From contig NZ_FCNX02000018.1 in the NCBI RefSeq assembly GCF_001544835.2, positions 1-64,000 of the forward strand: a DNA stretch of 64,000 nt, given 5' to 3'. The notes beneath the pieces are model-generated. The model was given only the letters and a program-made list of their open reading frames with translations, was not told where the DNA came from and ran no database searches. This DNA comes from Caballeronia fortuita. GTDB taxonomy: Bacteria > Pseudomonadota > Gammaproteobacteria > Burkholderiales > Burkholderiaceae. Below, piece after piece: positions 44,400-55,500 of this stretch. The position numbers and the translations under genes were made by a program. The first letter of the stretch is position 1. Every line of letters begins with the position of its first letter.

Positions 44400-47300
44400 T
44401 CACGCCCGCTCCAGCACCGCCATCTCCCGCACCACCACCAGCAGCATCGACAGACTCGCCCCACCGCTCGCCCGCAACTCCGCCAAGAGCCGCGTATACC
44501 GATCCAGCGCATCCTGCCGCTTCGCGCGCCAGCTTTCGACGATCACATCGGCCTCCTCGATGCCGCGCGATTGCTCCAGCGCACTCACCGTCAGCGCGCG
44601 CTTCAAACGCGCGAGTTCTTCCAGCGCGGCCGCGCGCGCGAGCAAGTCCCAGTGCGTCGTGATCGGCAGTGCCATCGCCCGTTCGGCGATGCCGCGATAA
44701 TCGAGCAACGTGCCGATGCCGAAGTACACGCTCGCGACAATTTCCAGACCGCGCCCGGAACACGCCGCCACTTCGGCGCTGTCGAGCACGGCGGTCGCGT
44801 TCTCGCCGCTCGCGACGCGCGCCGCGAGACTGCTCTCGACGCCCGCATCCTCGAACTCGCGCCGCCGCGCATACCACGCGTCGAGCTGCGTCGCGGGCAA
44901 CAGCGCCAGCAGTTGCGGCGCGAGCCGTTGCGCCGCCTCACGGCAACGCGCGAGCACGCCCTTCGCTTCGTGCGTGCCCGATCCGTTGTGCTTCAGATGA
45001 CGCAGGAACCACAGCGACGTATCGTCGAGAAGACGCACGACATCGACGAACATGCGCGCCTGCACTTCATCCGCGACAATGTTGTCGAGCCCGTCGATGC
45101 TGCGCCACAGATCGTCGAGATCGAAGACATCGCGCGACATCAGGGCTGCACGCACGATATCGCTCGGGCGCGCATCGGTCTCTTCCATCAGCCGATGGAC
45201 GAACGTGCAGCCCACGCGATTCACGAGCGCGTTCGTCAGATGCGTCGCCAGTATCTCGCGCTTGAGCGGATGGCGCTGCATCGTGTCGCTGTAGCGCTGC
45301 TGCAAGGGCTTCGGGAAATACTCGGGCAGCATATCGGCGACGAGCGCATCTTCGGGCACGTCCGATTCGAGCAGTTCGTCGTAGAGCCACATCTTGCCGT
45401 ATGCGAGCAACACCGCGCGCTCCGGCGACGTCAGCCCCGATTTCGACGCGGCGCGCTCGCCGATCTCGTCATCGTTCGGCAGGAACTCGATACGCCGCTT
45501 CAGACGCCCCGCGCGTTCCAGGAAACGCATCATGCGCGCTTCGGCATCGAGCGTCTCGGCTTCGTGACGCTTCGCGATGGATAGCGCCTGCGTCTGCGCA
45601 TAGTTGTCCTTCAACACGAGCAGGCCGACTTCATCGGTCATCTCGGCGAGCAGCGCGTTGCGTTGCTTCTCGGTCATCTCGCCATCCGCGACGACAAGTC
45701 CGAGCAGAATCTTGATATTTACTTCGTGATCCGAACAATCCACGCCTGCCGAGTTATCGATCGCATCCGTGTTGATGCGGCCGCCCTTCTGCGCAAACTC
45801 GATGCGCCCCAGTTGCGTGAGCCCCAGATTACCGCCTTCCGCGACGACCTTCACGCGCAACTCAGCGCCGTTCACGCGCACCGCGTCATTCGTTCGATCG
45901 CCGACCTGCTGATGCGTCTCCGCGCTCGATTTCACGTATGTCCCGACGCCGCCGTTATAAAGCAGATCGGCTTCTGCGAGCAGAATCGCGCGGATCAGCT
46001 CGTTCGGCGCGAGCACGGATGTAGTTATGCCGAGCGCGGCCTGCACTTGCGGCGATATCGGAATCGACTTCGCCGTGCGCGGATACACGCCGCCGCCCGT
46101 GGAGATCAATGCAGCATCGTAGTCGGCCCAGCTGGAACGCGGCAGCGCGAACAAACGCGCGCGTTCGTCGAAACTCGTTGCCGCATCGGGCGTCGGATCG
46201 AGAAACACATGCCGATGATCGAACGCCGCGATGAGCCGAATGTGGCGCGACAGCAGCATGCCATTGCCGAACACATCGCCCGACATGTCGCCGATGCCGA
46301 CCACGGTGAAATCGGTCGTCTGCGTATCGAAGTTCATCTCGCGAAAATGCCGCTTCACCGATTCCCACGCACCGCGCGCGGTGATGCCCATCTTCTTGTG
46401 GTCGTAGCCGACCGAGCCGCCGGACGCGAAGGCATCGTCGAGCCAGAAGCCATACTCGTGCGCGATCGCGTTCGCGTAATCGGAGAACGTGGCCGTGCCT
46501 TTGTCGGCCGCGACGACGAGATACGGATCGTCTGGATCGTGGCGCACGACATCGGGTGGCGGCACGATGCCATCGGGCGTGCGGTTGTCGGTCACATCGA
46601 GCAGGCCGCGCAGGAACATCTGATAACACGCGACGCCTTCGTTGAGAAACGCTTCGCGATCCGATACCGGCGGCGGATTCTTCACGACGAAACCGCCCTT
46701 CGATCCGACCGGCACGATCACCGTGTTCTTCACCATCTGCGCCTTCATCAGTCCGAGTACTTCGGTACGGAAGTCCTCGCGCCTGTCCGACCAGCGCAAT
46801 CCACCGCGCGCCACACGTCCGCCGCGCAAATGCACGCCCTCGACGCGCGGCGCGTAGACCCAGATCTCGAACATCGGCTTCGGCTCGGGCAAGCCTGGCA
46901 CTTTCGATGGATCCAGCTTGAACGATACATACGGCCGCGCCTGACCCTGCGCATCGCGATGAAAGTGATTCGTGCGCACCGTCGCCGTGATGACGCCGAG
47001 GAACTGCCGCAGGATGCGGTCCTCGTCGAGGTTCGGCACCTTGTCGAGCGCGGCTTCGATATCGGCGAGTACGCGCTCTGCGGCCTTGTCGCGATCTTCC
47101 GCCGAGCCGCCGCGCGCCGGATCGAAGCGCACCATGAAGAGTTGCAGCAGCTTCTTCGCGATCTGCGGATTGCCGATCAGCGCCCGCTCGATATACGCAT
47201 CGCTGAAGGTGGAGCCGACCTGTCGCAGATACTTCGCGTAGGCGCGCATGATCGTCACGTCGCGCGCGCCGAACTCCGCGCGCAACACGAGGCGGTTGTA

Positions 47301-49262
47301 GTCATCGTTCTCGATCTCGCCCGACCACACGCTCGCGAACGCGTTCTCGAAGAGCGGCTTCACACGGTCGATATCGAACTCGACATCGTCCTGCAACTCC
47401 AGCCCGAAATCGTGAATCCACGCATTCGGCGCGCCCGTCGGCTCGATGAGATATGGACGTTCTTCATCGACGCGCACGCCGAGATGTTCGAGCATCGGCA
47501 AGCTATGAGACAGCGCGATCGGATCGCCCACGCGGTACACCTTGAAGCGAAACGCGCGGCGGCCCGCTTCGATCGGACGATAGAGACTCATCGACAAGCC
47601 GCCCGCGCGCGTGTGCGTCGCCTCGATCAGCTCGATGTCGCGCACCGCCGTGCGCGCCGGATAGTCCTCGCGATAACCCGCCGGGAACGAGTCGGCATAA
47701 CGCTGCAAAAGACGGTTGCCCGCTTCCTCGCCATGACTGTCGATGAGCGCATCGGCGAGATCGTCCTGCCAGCGGCGCGCGACCTGCACGATGCGCGCTT
47801 CGAGCTCGCGCGTGTCGACTTCGGGCATCGCGCCCCTGTCCGCACGCACGACGATATGAATGCGCGCGAGCGGCGACTCGGACAAGAGCGGCGTGAATTC
47901 GATGCTTCTGCCGTTGAACGCTTCCATCAAGACCTTGCTGATACGCCGGCGCAAGTCGGTGTTGAACTTGTCGCGCGGCACGAACACGAGACACGACACG
48001 AAGCGGTCGAAGCGGTCGCGCCGCACGAAAAGCCGCGTGCGCTGATGTTCCTGCAAACGCAGCACGCCGATGGCGATATCGAAGAGCACGTCTTCATCGG
48101 CCTGAAAAAGCTCGTCGCGCGGATACTGCTCCAGCACCGTGATGAGCGACTTCGCCAGATGCCCCTTCGCGAGAAAGCCCGCGCGCCGCACGATGTTGGC
48201 GCACTTGCGCCGCACGATGGGAATCTCGGAAGTAGGCACGAGATACGCCGTCGACGTGTACAGGCCGAGAAAGCGCCGCTCGCCGATCACCTTGCCATCG
48301 GGCGACGTGCGCTTCACGCCGACATAGTCGAGATAGCCGGGCCGATGCACCGTCGCGCGTGAATTGGCTTTCGTCAGAAAGATCGGCGCCGCGCCTTCGA
48401 TGATCGCAGCCGCGCCCGGCGGCAGCGGCGTCACGTCGCCATCGGACGGCGCCCGCAAGGTCTCGCGCAGAATGCCGAGACCCGAGCCCGGCACGCCGCG
48501 CAGCGCGAAGCCGCCTTCATGCTCGACCAGTTCGTAATCGCGGCAGCCGAGGAACGTGAAATGATCCGCGACCATCCATTCGAGGAACGCGCGCGACTCG
48601 ATGCCATCGGGTGTCGTGTCGCGCGTCTTCAGATCGCCGATGGCGACACGCGCCGCTTCGGTGACCTTCGGCCAATCCTCGACCGCCGCGCGCACATCGC
48701 CGAGCACGCGCGCGATGTTCTCGCGTACTTCGTCGAGACGCTCGCCGTCGCCGCAGCGATCCACTTCGAAATGAATGAACGATTCGAGTTCGGAGTTGCC
48801 GTCGCCCGCATCGGCGTGACCGGGGCCGATGCGCTCGATCGCGCCAGTTTGCGCGCCCTTGCCGCGCCACACGCGAAACACCGGATGAATCGCCGAATGC
48901 AGCGCGAGACCCAGCCGGTTGAGTTCCATCGTCACCGAGTCGACGAGAAACGGCATGTCGTCGTTGACGATCTCGACGATCGTGTGATCCGAGTGCCAGC
49001 CGTGCTGCTCCAGATTCGGGTTATAGACGCGCAGCACTTCGCGCCCCGGCACGAACTTCTGCGCGGTCTGCCAGTGCGCCATCGCCGCGCCGTAGAGATC
49101 GGCGACATCGCGGCTCGCGATATCCTCGACATCGACCTGTTCGTAGTAGTAGCGAAGAAGCGGCTCGATGACCGTGAAGGCCGGTTCCGGCAGGCGTCCT
49201 CTCGCGAATTCAAGGAGATCGTTGATGAGCTGTTCGACCCGCGCTTCGTTCTTGACCAGCAT
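44400..49262 (-). CDS. NAD-specific glutamate dehydrogenase (large, 180-kDa type)
   Basis: A 1620-residue cytoplasmic enzyme of the large NAD-GDH class (Bac_GDH, PF05088). Long N-terminal regulatory/ACT-like regions precede a central catalytic core (PVGSKGGFVVKNPP, GGSVGYDHKKMGITARGAWESVKRHF, GIGDMSGDVFGNGML), followed by a helical C-terminal domain. It oxidatively deaminates glutamate to 2-oxoglutarate for catabolism. I start at MLVKNEARVEQ (49262), preceded by GGAGGA about 5 bp upstream. No frameshift or missing segment was seen. Confidence 0.96.
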   Translation of the reverse strand: MLVKNEARVEQLINDLLEFARGRLPEPAFTVIEPLLRYYYEQVDVEDIASRDVADLYGAAMAHWQTAQKFVPGREVLRVYNPNLEQHGWHSDHTIVEIVNDDMPFLVDSVTMELNRLGLALHSAIHPVFRVWRGKGAQTGAIERIGPGHADAGDGNSELESFIHFEVDRCGDGERLDEVRENIARVLGDVRAAVEDWPKVTEAARVAIGDLKTRDTTPDGIESRAFLEWMVADHFTFLGCRDYELVEHEGGFALRGVPGSGLGILRETLRAPSDGDVTPLPPGAAAIIEGAAPIFLTKANSRATVHRPGYLDYVGVKRTSPDGKVIGERRFLGLYTSTAYLVPTSEIPIVRRKCANIVRRAGFLAKGHLAKSLITVLEQYPRDELFQADEDVLFDIAIGVLRLQEHQRTRLFVRRDRFDRFVSCLVFVPRDKFNTDLRRRISKVLMEAFNGRSIEFTPLLSESPLARIHIVVRADRGAMPEVDTRELEARIVQVARRWQDDLADALIDSHGEEAGNRLLQRYADSFPAGYREDYPARTAVRDIELIEATHTRAGGLSMSLYRPIEAGRRAFRFKVYRVGDPIALSHSLPMLEHLGVRVDEERPYLIEPTGAPNAWIHDFGLELQDDVEFDIDRVKPLFENAFASVWSGEIENDDYNRLVLRAEFGARDVTIMRAYAKYLRQVGSTFSDAYIERALIGNPQIAKKLLQLFMVRFDPARGGSAEDRDKAAERVLADIEAALDKVPNLDEDRILRQFLGVITATVRTNHFHRDAQGQARPYVSFKLDPSKVPGLPEPKPMFEIWVYAPRVEGVHLRGGRVARGGLRWSDRREDFRTEVLGLMKAQMVKNTVIVPVGSKGGFVVKNPPPVSDREAFLNEGVACYQMFLRGLLDVTDNRTPDGIVPPPDVVRHDPDDPYLVVAADKGTATFSDYANAIAHEYGFWLDDAFASGGSVGYDHKKMGITARGAWESVKRHFREMNFDTQTTDFTVVGIGDMSGDVFGNGMLLSRHIRLIAAFDHRHVFLDPTPDAATSFDERARLFALPRSSWADYDAALISTGGGVYPRTAKSIPISPQVQAALGITTSVLAPNELIRAILLAEADLLYNGGVGTYVKSSAETHQQVGDRTNDAVRVNGAELRVKVVAEGGNLGLTQLGRIEFAQKGGRINTDAIDNSAGVDCSDHEVNIKILLGLVVADGEMTEKQRNALLAEMTDEVGLLVLKDNYAQTQALSIAKRHEAETLDAEARMMRFLERAGRLKRRIEFLPNDDEIGERAASKSGLTSPERAVLLAYGKMWLYDELLESDVPEDALVADMLPEYFPKPLQQRYSDTMQRHPLKREILATHLTNALVNRVGCTFVHRLMEETDARPSDIVRAALMSRDVFDLDDLWRSIDGLDNIVADEVQARMFVDVVRLLDDTSLWFLRHLKHNGSGTHEAKGVLARCREAAQRLAPQLLALLPATQLDAWYARRREFEDAGVESSLAARVASGENATAVLDSAEVAACSGRGLEIVASVYFGIGTLLDYRGIAERAMALPITTHWDLLARAAALEELARLKRALTVSALEQSRGIEEADVIVESWRAKRQDALDRYTRLLAELRASGGASLSMLLVVVREMAVLERA

Positions 49263-49481
49263 GGTGTCCTCCCGAGGCTTTCGGTTGCGATGCGGTTGCG
49301 GCACGCTCTTCTAATCAAGGTGATTATGCGCCGGCGCGACCCTTTGCTCCCGCGCCGGCCATGTGCGGTTGCACAAAGACGGTGCGCGCATCGGCCACGT
49401 TAGATGCATCGCGTGACCTTTGCGCGACATCGGCTTTCAGCTATTGTCGATAACGGCGCATCGGCCGACGGAGGCATCGAC

Positions 49482-49907
49482 ATGCAGGACTTCACGGAAG
49501 GGACAACGCAGCAGACGGTCGTCACGGTGCGGCCGAAAGAGAAGCTCGCGACGGTGCAGCATCTGCCGTATTTCATCGGCTTGTCGGCGGCGACGGCGGG
49601 CACCCGCGGCCTCGCGATGCATCTCGTCGTCGTGCCGCCGGGCGGGCGCGGCGAGCCGCATGTGCATGTCGGCTACGAGACGGGCATCTATATTCTTGAA
49701 GGGCGCATCGAGACGCGTTATGGCGCGGGGCTCGCGGAATCGGTCATCAACGAGCCGGGCGACTTCGTGTTCATTCCGCCCGGCGTGCCGCACCAGCCGG
49801 TCAATCTGAGTGCGACCGAACCGGCGCGCGCGGTGATCGCCCGCAACGACGCGAACGAGGCGGACCGCGTCGTCCCTTACGATCCGGCGGAGGCGCGGGT
49901 GGCCTAG
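49482..49907 (+). CDS. Cupin-domain protein
   Basis: A 141-residue single-cupin protein: PPGGRGEPHVHVGYETGIYILEGRIETRYG (metal-binding His-X-His and Glu) and GDFVFIPPGVPHQPVNL (third His). It could be a dioxygenase, isomerase or sensor; no substrate is indicated. ACGGAGG at about 49468-49474 supports the start at MQDFTEG. Its stop overlaps the convergent LEA gene by 4 bp. Confidence 0.88.
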   Translation: MQDFTEGTTQQTVVTVRPKEKLATVQHLPYFIGLSAATAGTRGLAMHLVVVPPGGRGEPHVHVGYETGIYILEGRIETRYGAGLAESVINEPGDFVFIPPGVPHQPVNLSATEPARAVIARNDANEADRVVPYDPAEARVA

Positions 49908-50398
49908 TAGCCGGACGCGCCCATGCCCGGCAGATCGACGTAACCGCTGTCGGCGAAGCGCGCGCCGCCGAACGCGCCGCCCGCGAGCTTGCCGCGCACC
50001 GCGTACGAGACTTTGCTGACGGTATCGCCGTTCGCGAAGCCGAACGCCTGGCGCGCGACCGAGAACGCCGACACCGTCACCGGCACGGACACGACCGATT
50101 CGCCGAAGCGCGGCACCGTCCCGCGCTGGTCGCTGACGCCGCTCGCGAATGCGCGGCCGTTGAGGTCGAGATCGAGCGCGACGCCGTCGTAGTCGATGGG
50201 CGCATCGTTCGGATTCTGCACGCGCAGCTTCACGACGAAGCGCATTTCGAGCCCCTGACCTTCGATCGGCTCGATGCCCGCGACGCTCACGCGCATCGCG
50301 TCGCGATTGAAAAAGCCCGCGCAGCCGCCGAGCGCGAACATCGCAAGGAAAGCGGCGAAGAAGAGAACGAGGCGATTGCGCAACGTGTTGGTTTGCAT
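49904..50398 (-). CDS. LEA14-like (water-stress) lipoprotein
   Basis: A 164-residue lipoprotein with lipobox LGGC (near Cys26) and an LEA type 2 / WHy domain: MRVSVAGIEPIEGQGLEMRFVVKLRVQNPNDAPIDYDGVALDLDLNGR. These small beta-sandwich domains are linked to desiccation or stress response in plants and to envelope proteins in bacteria. It is probably cotranscribed with the following YdjM-like gene upstream of it on the minus strand (25-bp gap). Confidence 0.87.
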   Translation of the reverse strand: MQTNTLRNRLVLFFAAFLAMFALGGCAGFFNRDAMRVSVAGIEPIEGQGLEMRFVVKLRVQNPNDAPIDYDGVALDLDLNGRAFASGVSDQRGTVPRFGESVVSVPVTVSAFSVARQAFGFANGDTVSKVSYAVRGKLAGGAFGGARFADSGYVDLPGMGASGY

Positions 50399-50423
50399 GT
50401 GTACGTGAATCCTCGCGATATCG

Positions 50424-50939
50424 TCAGATGCGCAGTGCGTTGAGCAGCATGCGGCCATAGACATGATGAAACCAGACATCGTCGACGACGAAAAGCGCCG
50501 CCGCCCACGCCGCCGCCACGATGATGAGATCGCAATGCCCGCTCGTCCACAGATTGAGCGAATGGCGCGCGGCGATCCACGGCACGCCGAGCGGATTCGG
50601 CCAGTCCGCGAACAGGTGCATGAGACCGCCGCACGCGAAGCCGAAGCCGATCGGCGCGGCCGGATGCCGTCCGAGAAAGTGATACGAAAGCGCCAGCAGC
50701 GCGATCCATCCGATGCCCCAGTGCGTGAGCGTGCGATGCGTGATCCAGAGCCGGCGCGCGCGCGTCCACCACGCGACTTCGAGCCAGTCCGGCGCGGTCG
50801 CCCCGGCGACGCCGGCAAGCAGCGCAAGCACGCCCGCGAGCAGGTTCGCGCCGCCCGCCGTGGACGGATGCGTGACGACCGCAGCCGCGATGATGCCTGC
50901 CGCCCATCCCGTCGCATGATGAGCCTTGCTCGATGCCAT
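50424..50939 (-). CDS. YdjM-like membrane-bound hydrolase family protein
   Basis: A 171-residue membrane protein of the YdjM/DUF457 family with three to four hydrophobic segments and the conserved polar motifs SSKAHHATGWAAG, TAPDWLE, THRTLTHW and HLFADWPNPLG. The His/Asp pattern resembles a metal-dependent hydrolase site. In E. coli the homologue is LexA-regulated. I saw no LexA box here, and the role is unknown. Confidence 0.87.
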   Translation of the reverse strand: MASSKAHHATGWAAGIIAAAVVTHPSTAGGANLLAGVLALLAGVAGATAPDWLEVAWWTRARRLWITHRTLTHWGIGWIALLALSYHFLGRHPAAPIGFGFACGGLMHLFADWPNPLGVPWIAARHSLNLWTSGHCDLIIVAAAWAAALFVVDDVWFHHVYGRMLLNALRI

Positions 50940-51198
50940 GAAGAAATGCGCCTTGTCGCCCGTGCCGGAAAAGCGCGCATGTTCGCACGGCGTTTGGGGC
51001 CGGAACCGCTCTGAAACATAAACTTACGCAAATGCGTGCGGCGAAACACGCTTTGTCGCACTACGACGGCGAGGCGGCGCGGCGTTGACTAAAATGTCGT
51101 TTAGATTGCTGCGCAAATCACGCTGCGGACGCAACCGATGCGACCCACGCCCGCCTGCGCATCCAGGCATTGAACGTATATATCCGAATCCGGCCGTC

Positions 51199-51705
51199 AT
51201 GCAACACCTGAAATACCTGAGCGCTTACCCGAACACGCTTCAGGACAAGGTGCGCCGACTGATCGCCCAGCAACAACTGGGCGCCTATCTCGACGCGCGC
51301 TATCCGAGCAAGCACGCCGTCCAGTCGGACCGCGCGCTCTACGAATATTGCTCCGATCTGAAGCAGGAGTTCCTGCGCGTCGCGCCCGCCATCGACAAGG
51401 TCTTCTACGACAGCAAGCTCGATGTGCTGCGCCACGCGCTCGGGCTGCACACCGCGATCTCGCGCGTGCAAGGCGCGAAACTCAAGGCGAAGAAAGAGAT
51501 TCGCATCGCTTCGCTATTCCGGGACACCGCGCCCGAGTTTCTTCGGATGATCGTCGTGCACGAGCTCGCACATCTGAAAGAGAGCGAACACAACAAGGCG
51601 TTCTATCGGCTGTGCGAGTTGATGCAGCCGGGCTACCATCAGATCGAGTTCGATTTGCGGCTCTATCTCACGCATCGGGATTTGCTGCGCACGAAGGTCG
51701 CGTGA
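51199..51705 (+). CDS. YgjP-like metallopeptidase (M48/DUF45 type)
   Basis: A 168-residue soluble protein with the zinc motif HELAH (121-125) and a third ligand His131 in HNKAFYRLCE, typical of YgjP-like metallopeptidases. The N-terminal half is helical. Its substrate is unknown. I start at MQHLKYL (51199); the longer frame from 51085 has a Cys/Arg-rich non-native beginning. Confidence 0.88.
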   Translation: MQHLKYLSAYPNTLQDKVRRLIAQQQLGAYLDARYPSKHAVQSDRALYEYCSDLKQEFLRVAPAIDKVFYDSKLDVLRHALGLHTAISRVQGAKLKAKKEIRIASLFRDTAPEFLRMIVVHELAHLKESEHNKAFYRLCELMQPGYHQIEFDLRLYLTHRDLLRTKVA

Positions 51706-51721
51706 GCGTCGCTGCGATGCA

Positions 51722-52423
51722 TCAATGCGACCAGGCGAGCGCGGCGGCGTAGCCATCGGGCGCGGTGAGCGCGACCGCGTCGAATGCGCCTGCGTTGGGC
51801 GCGACCGGATACCGAACGCCATCGCGCGGCAGCACAGAGAAGAGATGCATCGGGATCGCGGTGCTGCCGATGCCATCGCCGTGTGCTTTCAGAACCGCTT
51901 CCTTCGCCGTCCAGCAGTCGAAGAATGCAAGGCTTCTGGCGACTTCGCCGGGCAACGCGTCGATTGCGTGGCGGTCGGTTTGGGCGAGCACGGCGGGCGC
52001 GAGATCGCGCCAATGAAAATCGCCGCGCGCTTCTTCGATGTCGACGCCCACGCGCCTTCCTCGCGACAACGCGATCAGTCCATACCCGCCCGAATGCGAC
52101 ACGTTGAAGTCCGGCGCGTCGGGATGCACGAGGAACGGCCTGCCCCGCTCGCCGGCGTCGAAGACGAGACGCGCGGGATCGTTGCCTGTTTCGGCTGCGA
52201 GAAGATGCCGCAATGCGCAGCGCACGGCACCGAATCGCGCGGCGTCCGCGTGACGCAGGAAGCGCGCGGCGCGGGCGCGTTCGCCGGTGTCGAGCGCAGC
52301 GTAGGCGGTATTGTCGAGCGCGATCGAAAAATCGATGCGAAGCAGAAGGACGCGCACGTCGTCGGGCGCGTCAGGCGGAAGTTGGATGGGCTGGATGTCG
52401 AAGGGGATTTTTGCTGCGGTCAT
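51722..52423 (-). CDS. 4'-phosphopantetheinyl transferase (Sfp type)
   Basis: A 233-residue Sfp-type PPTase that moves phosphopantetheine from CoA to a carrier protein. Motifs in order: LRHLLAAETG, GRPFLVHPDAPDFNVSHSGGY, VGVDIEE (Mg-binding Asp/Glu) and FFDCWTAKEAVLKAHGDG. Sfp-type enzymes usually serve polyketide or non-ribosomal peptide synthases, but none lies in the window. I start at MTAAKIPF (52423); the long upstream frame overlaps tssM. It lies just downstream of tssM on the same strand, 128 bp away. Confidence 0.92.
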   Translation of the reverse strand: MTAAKIPFDIQPIQLPPDAPDDVRVLLLRIDFSIALDNTAYAALDTGERARAARFLRHADAARFGAVRCALRHLLAAETGNDPARLVFDAGERGRPFLVHPDAPDFNVSHSGGYGLIALSRGRRVGVDIEEARGDFHWRDLAPAVLAQTDRHAIDALPGEVARSLAFFDCWTAKEAVLKAHGDGIGSTAIPMHLFSVLPRDGVRYPVAPNAGAFDAVALTAPDGYAAALAWSH

Positions 52424-52551
52424 TGCGGTGAATATTGGGCTTCGCCGTTGCCGAAGGAAATCGAATATACACCGAAGCGTATTGCGCGGACGCGCCGCGG
52501 ACGGACCGAAAACGTCCGCCCGCGCGATTGATTGCAACGTCTTCGTGCCCG

Positions 52552-55500
52552 TCACTTCACCTCCGGCAGCGGCACGCCGACCTTCTGCGCGGCGGCCAGC
52601 GCGCCCGGCGGCAAGGGCGGCGGTGTCGGCCCCGCCGACTTCTCCGCCATGGTCCGCGTGACGAAGACGCGCGACGGCAGCGTGAAATGCCTGAGCGCAA
52701 GCACATCGAGCGGACCGGCACCGGCTTCGGCGCGCACCTGCACCGACAGCGGCGGGCTCATGCCCTGTTCCGGCGTCCAGGAAAGCACGTAACGTGCGTT
52801 GTCCTGCTGCGTGACCTTTGCGCGCTCGAACAAGCGGATGAGCGCAAAGCGGCCTTGCGCGTACATCGACGAGCGCAAGCCGCCCGCCTCGGTTTCCCAT
52901 TGGATCTGGGCGTTGTTGTCCAGCGCCTGCCCCGGCCACTCGAACGGCACCCACTGCTCCATCTGGTTGAAGTAATGCAACTGCTGGCCCGACGCGGTGA
53001 GCTTCAGGTCGGTGATGCCGGGCGTCGGTACGCCGCGTAACTCAAAGCGCATGCGTGCATCGCCTGACGGGAACAAGACGGCGGACGCGCGCCCGAGCTT
53101 GTTCAGTGCCGCGAGAAACGCGGGGTCGACCGTGAGACCGCCGTGATCCGCGCTCTGCGCCGCCACCCATTGATTTCCTTGCCGTTCGATGATGCCTGCG
53201 AGTTGCGTCGCCACGAACTGTGCGATCACGCCGTTGTTCATGCGCATGAAGTTGGCCATGTCGGGGATCGACGCGTCGTTGTCCGAGTCCGCGAAGGGAT
53301 AGCGGCCATCGAAGATGCGGTTCCAGTCGGCAAGAACGGACGTCCGCCAGATTTCGTTCAAGCTCGACGAAGCCGGTTGCACGACCACTTGCCATGTCTG
53401 TTCGAGCGGCGCTTCGAAGAGTTTGCCGAAGCCCGACCATTGTTCACCGAGACTTGCCGCGAGCCGGCTCGCGTAGTCGCGACTATCGGCGATGTCCGAC
53501 GTCTTGCCTTGCAGCACGGCTTGGGCGGCGATGCGCGACATCGCGTCGGGGTCGGGGCTTTGCATCATCTGTTGAGTTTTCAGGCGCATTGCCGTGACGC
53601 GCTCCAGATAGCGCGGCAAGCTCAGTTCGCCCAGGGCGGCGGTTTGCGCGGACGTTTTGCCATTCGCGGGCGCGGGCGTGGCGAGATCGGTGCCGGTCAG
53701 GCGCAGGATCGGAGCGAACGCCGTGGCCAAGGGAGCCAGTTGCGGCTGCGTTTGCTTCGATGGGTCGCGCTCGTCTTTGCCCGCCCAGTGCTGCGCCTTT
53801 GCGATCAGGTTGTCCGAGAGCGATTGCGTCGCGGCGCCCGCGCCCGCCTGATAGACGATGGCGTTCATGAGCGCGACCAGCGGCGAGCGCTGCGGATCGC
53901 CCAGCAGCGTCAATTGATCGACCGTGCCCGACAGCGACGACGCGTTCTGCCAGCGGATGCCGTTCAGGAACTGTGCCCAGGCTCGCGCGTAGTCGTCGAA
54001 GTAGCGTTGGCGCAATTCGGCTTTGAGCGTCGACGGCGCGGTGTTGTCGATCTTCGCGTCGGACAGCACCCAGTCGCCGGTAACCGTGCGTTGTTCGCTC
54101 GCCTCGTCGATCGCTTTGGGAATGCGCTCGTCCCACGCGGCGCGCGTGAACACGCCGGGAACGGTGGCCGTCGTGTTGAACAGGCCGCGGCTCGGGTGAT
54201 CGCCCAGCAGCGTCGCGAGCGTGACGGGCGGGTACTTGGGCTTTGTTTCGTCGATGATCTGCTGATAGATCGCATCCGTCGAGTTCTGCAAGCCGCGCAC
54301 ACCGATGATCGTCTGACGCGCCGATGCAATGAGCGCGGCGTCGGGCTTGATCGCCGGCGGCGCGTCGCGCTTCAAATGGCTCGCGTAGAACGCGATGGCG
54401 TGTTGACGCACGTCTTCCCATGCGCCCGGCGTCACCGACGCGTTCTGCGGACGCATCGGCGCGCGGGTTTCCAGCAACTGCCTGATCAGAAACGCGGCGT
54501 CGACGTGCTCGGGATGGGCCAGCATCAGATACGTTTTGAGCGTGTCGTAGGCAGCCTGCACTTGCGTGTTGCCGCCGCTGGCGATTTCCGCGTCGGAGAG
54601 CGACGCGAGTTGCTGCAGGCGTTCTTCGAGCTTCGTCCTTATCGGTTCGATCAGCGCGAGTGAGGCTGCGCTACGATACGCGGGCCAGATGGCATCGTAG
54701 AGCGCGGCGTCGCGGTTCAAGCCGAAGCGCGCGCGCAGCGGCGCGCCTTCCATGCGATGGACTTCCAGCGTATCGAGTTGCTTGGCCAGTGCGTCGAGGG
54801 CGAAAAGAGCCTGCGTCGGGTTATGCGTGGAGGAAGCAGCGCTGAGCGTGGAGGAGGCCTCTTGTATCGACGAATGGTTGACGGTGCCGGAGATCATCGT
54901 TCCCAGCAGCCAGATCGCGGCGACGGCGAGCGTCGCCCATGCGCCCAGGGTCGCCCAGGAGAAGCCGACGCGGCGGCCCTGGACTTTGCGGCTGTGGGTG
55001 GCGATGGTTTGCCAGAGCACGGGATAGCGCATCTGCACACCGCGCACAGCCACGTTGTGACTTGCCGCGATTCCCGGGAAGAAAGGGGCGAAGAAAAGTC
55101 CGCTGAAGTCGTTGCGCCAAACGTCGGACTCGACGATGCGCGTAAGAAAAGCGCATATCCGCTCACGTGCACCTTCGATATGCTGGGACAGTTCAGCAAG
55201 AACGCGATCCCTCGAATCTTGTGCGAGGCGAGCAATGCCTGCGTCGGCAAGCTCTTCGGCAACATCCACCAGGGAAGAACTCAACATGGTCGTGGACATC
55301 GGCCCGTTCGACCAAGTCACTCCGATCCCCTTATCCAGATCGCTTGCCGTTCCGTGACATTTGGCAACGTCGACCAAGTACACGGGTGCAGCCCACCTCA
55401 ATGAGCGCGCGGTTCGCGCAAGGCGCTGCGGCAGTTGGTCTGCATCGAACGCGTCGCTTGCCCCGAGCGCATCGGAGGTAAACGCCACCACAGCATCGAT

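Noticed and set aside
45663..48362. An 899-codon open frame on the plus strand opposite the glutamate dehydrogenase gene.
   Set aside because: It is antisense to a clear 1620-residue enzyme, is rich in Arg/His and has no family signature. Long antisense frames are expected in high-GC DNA.
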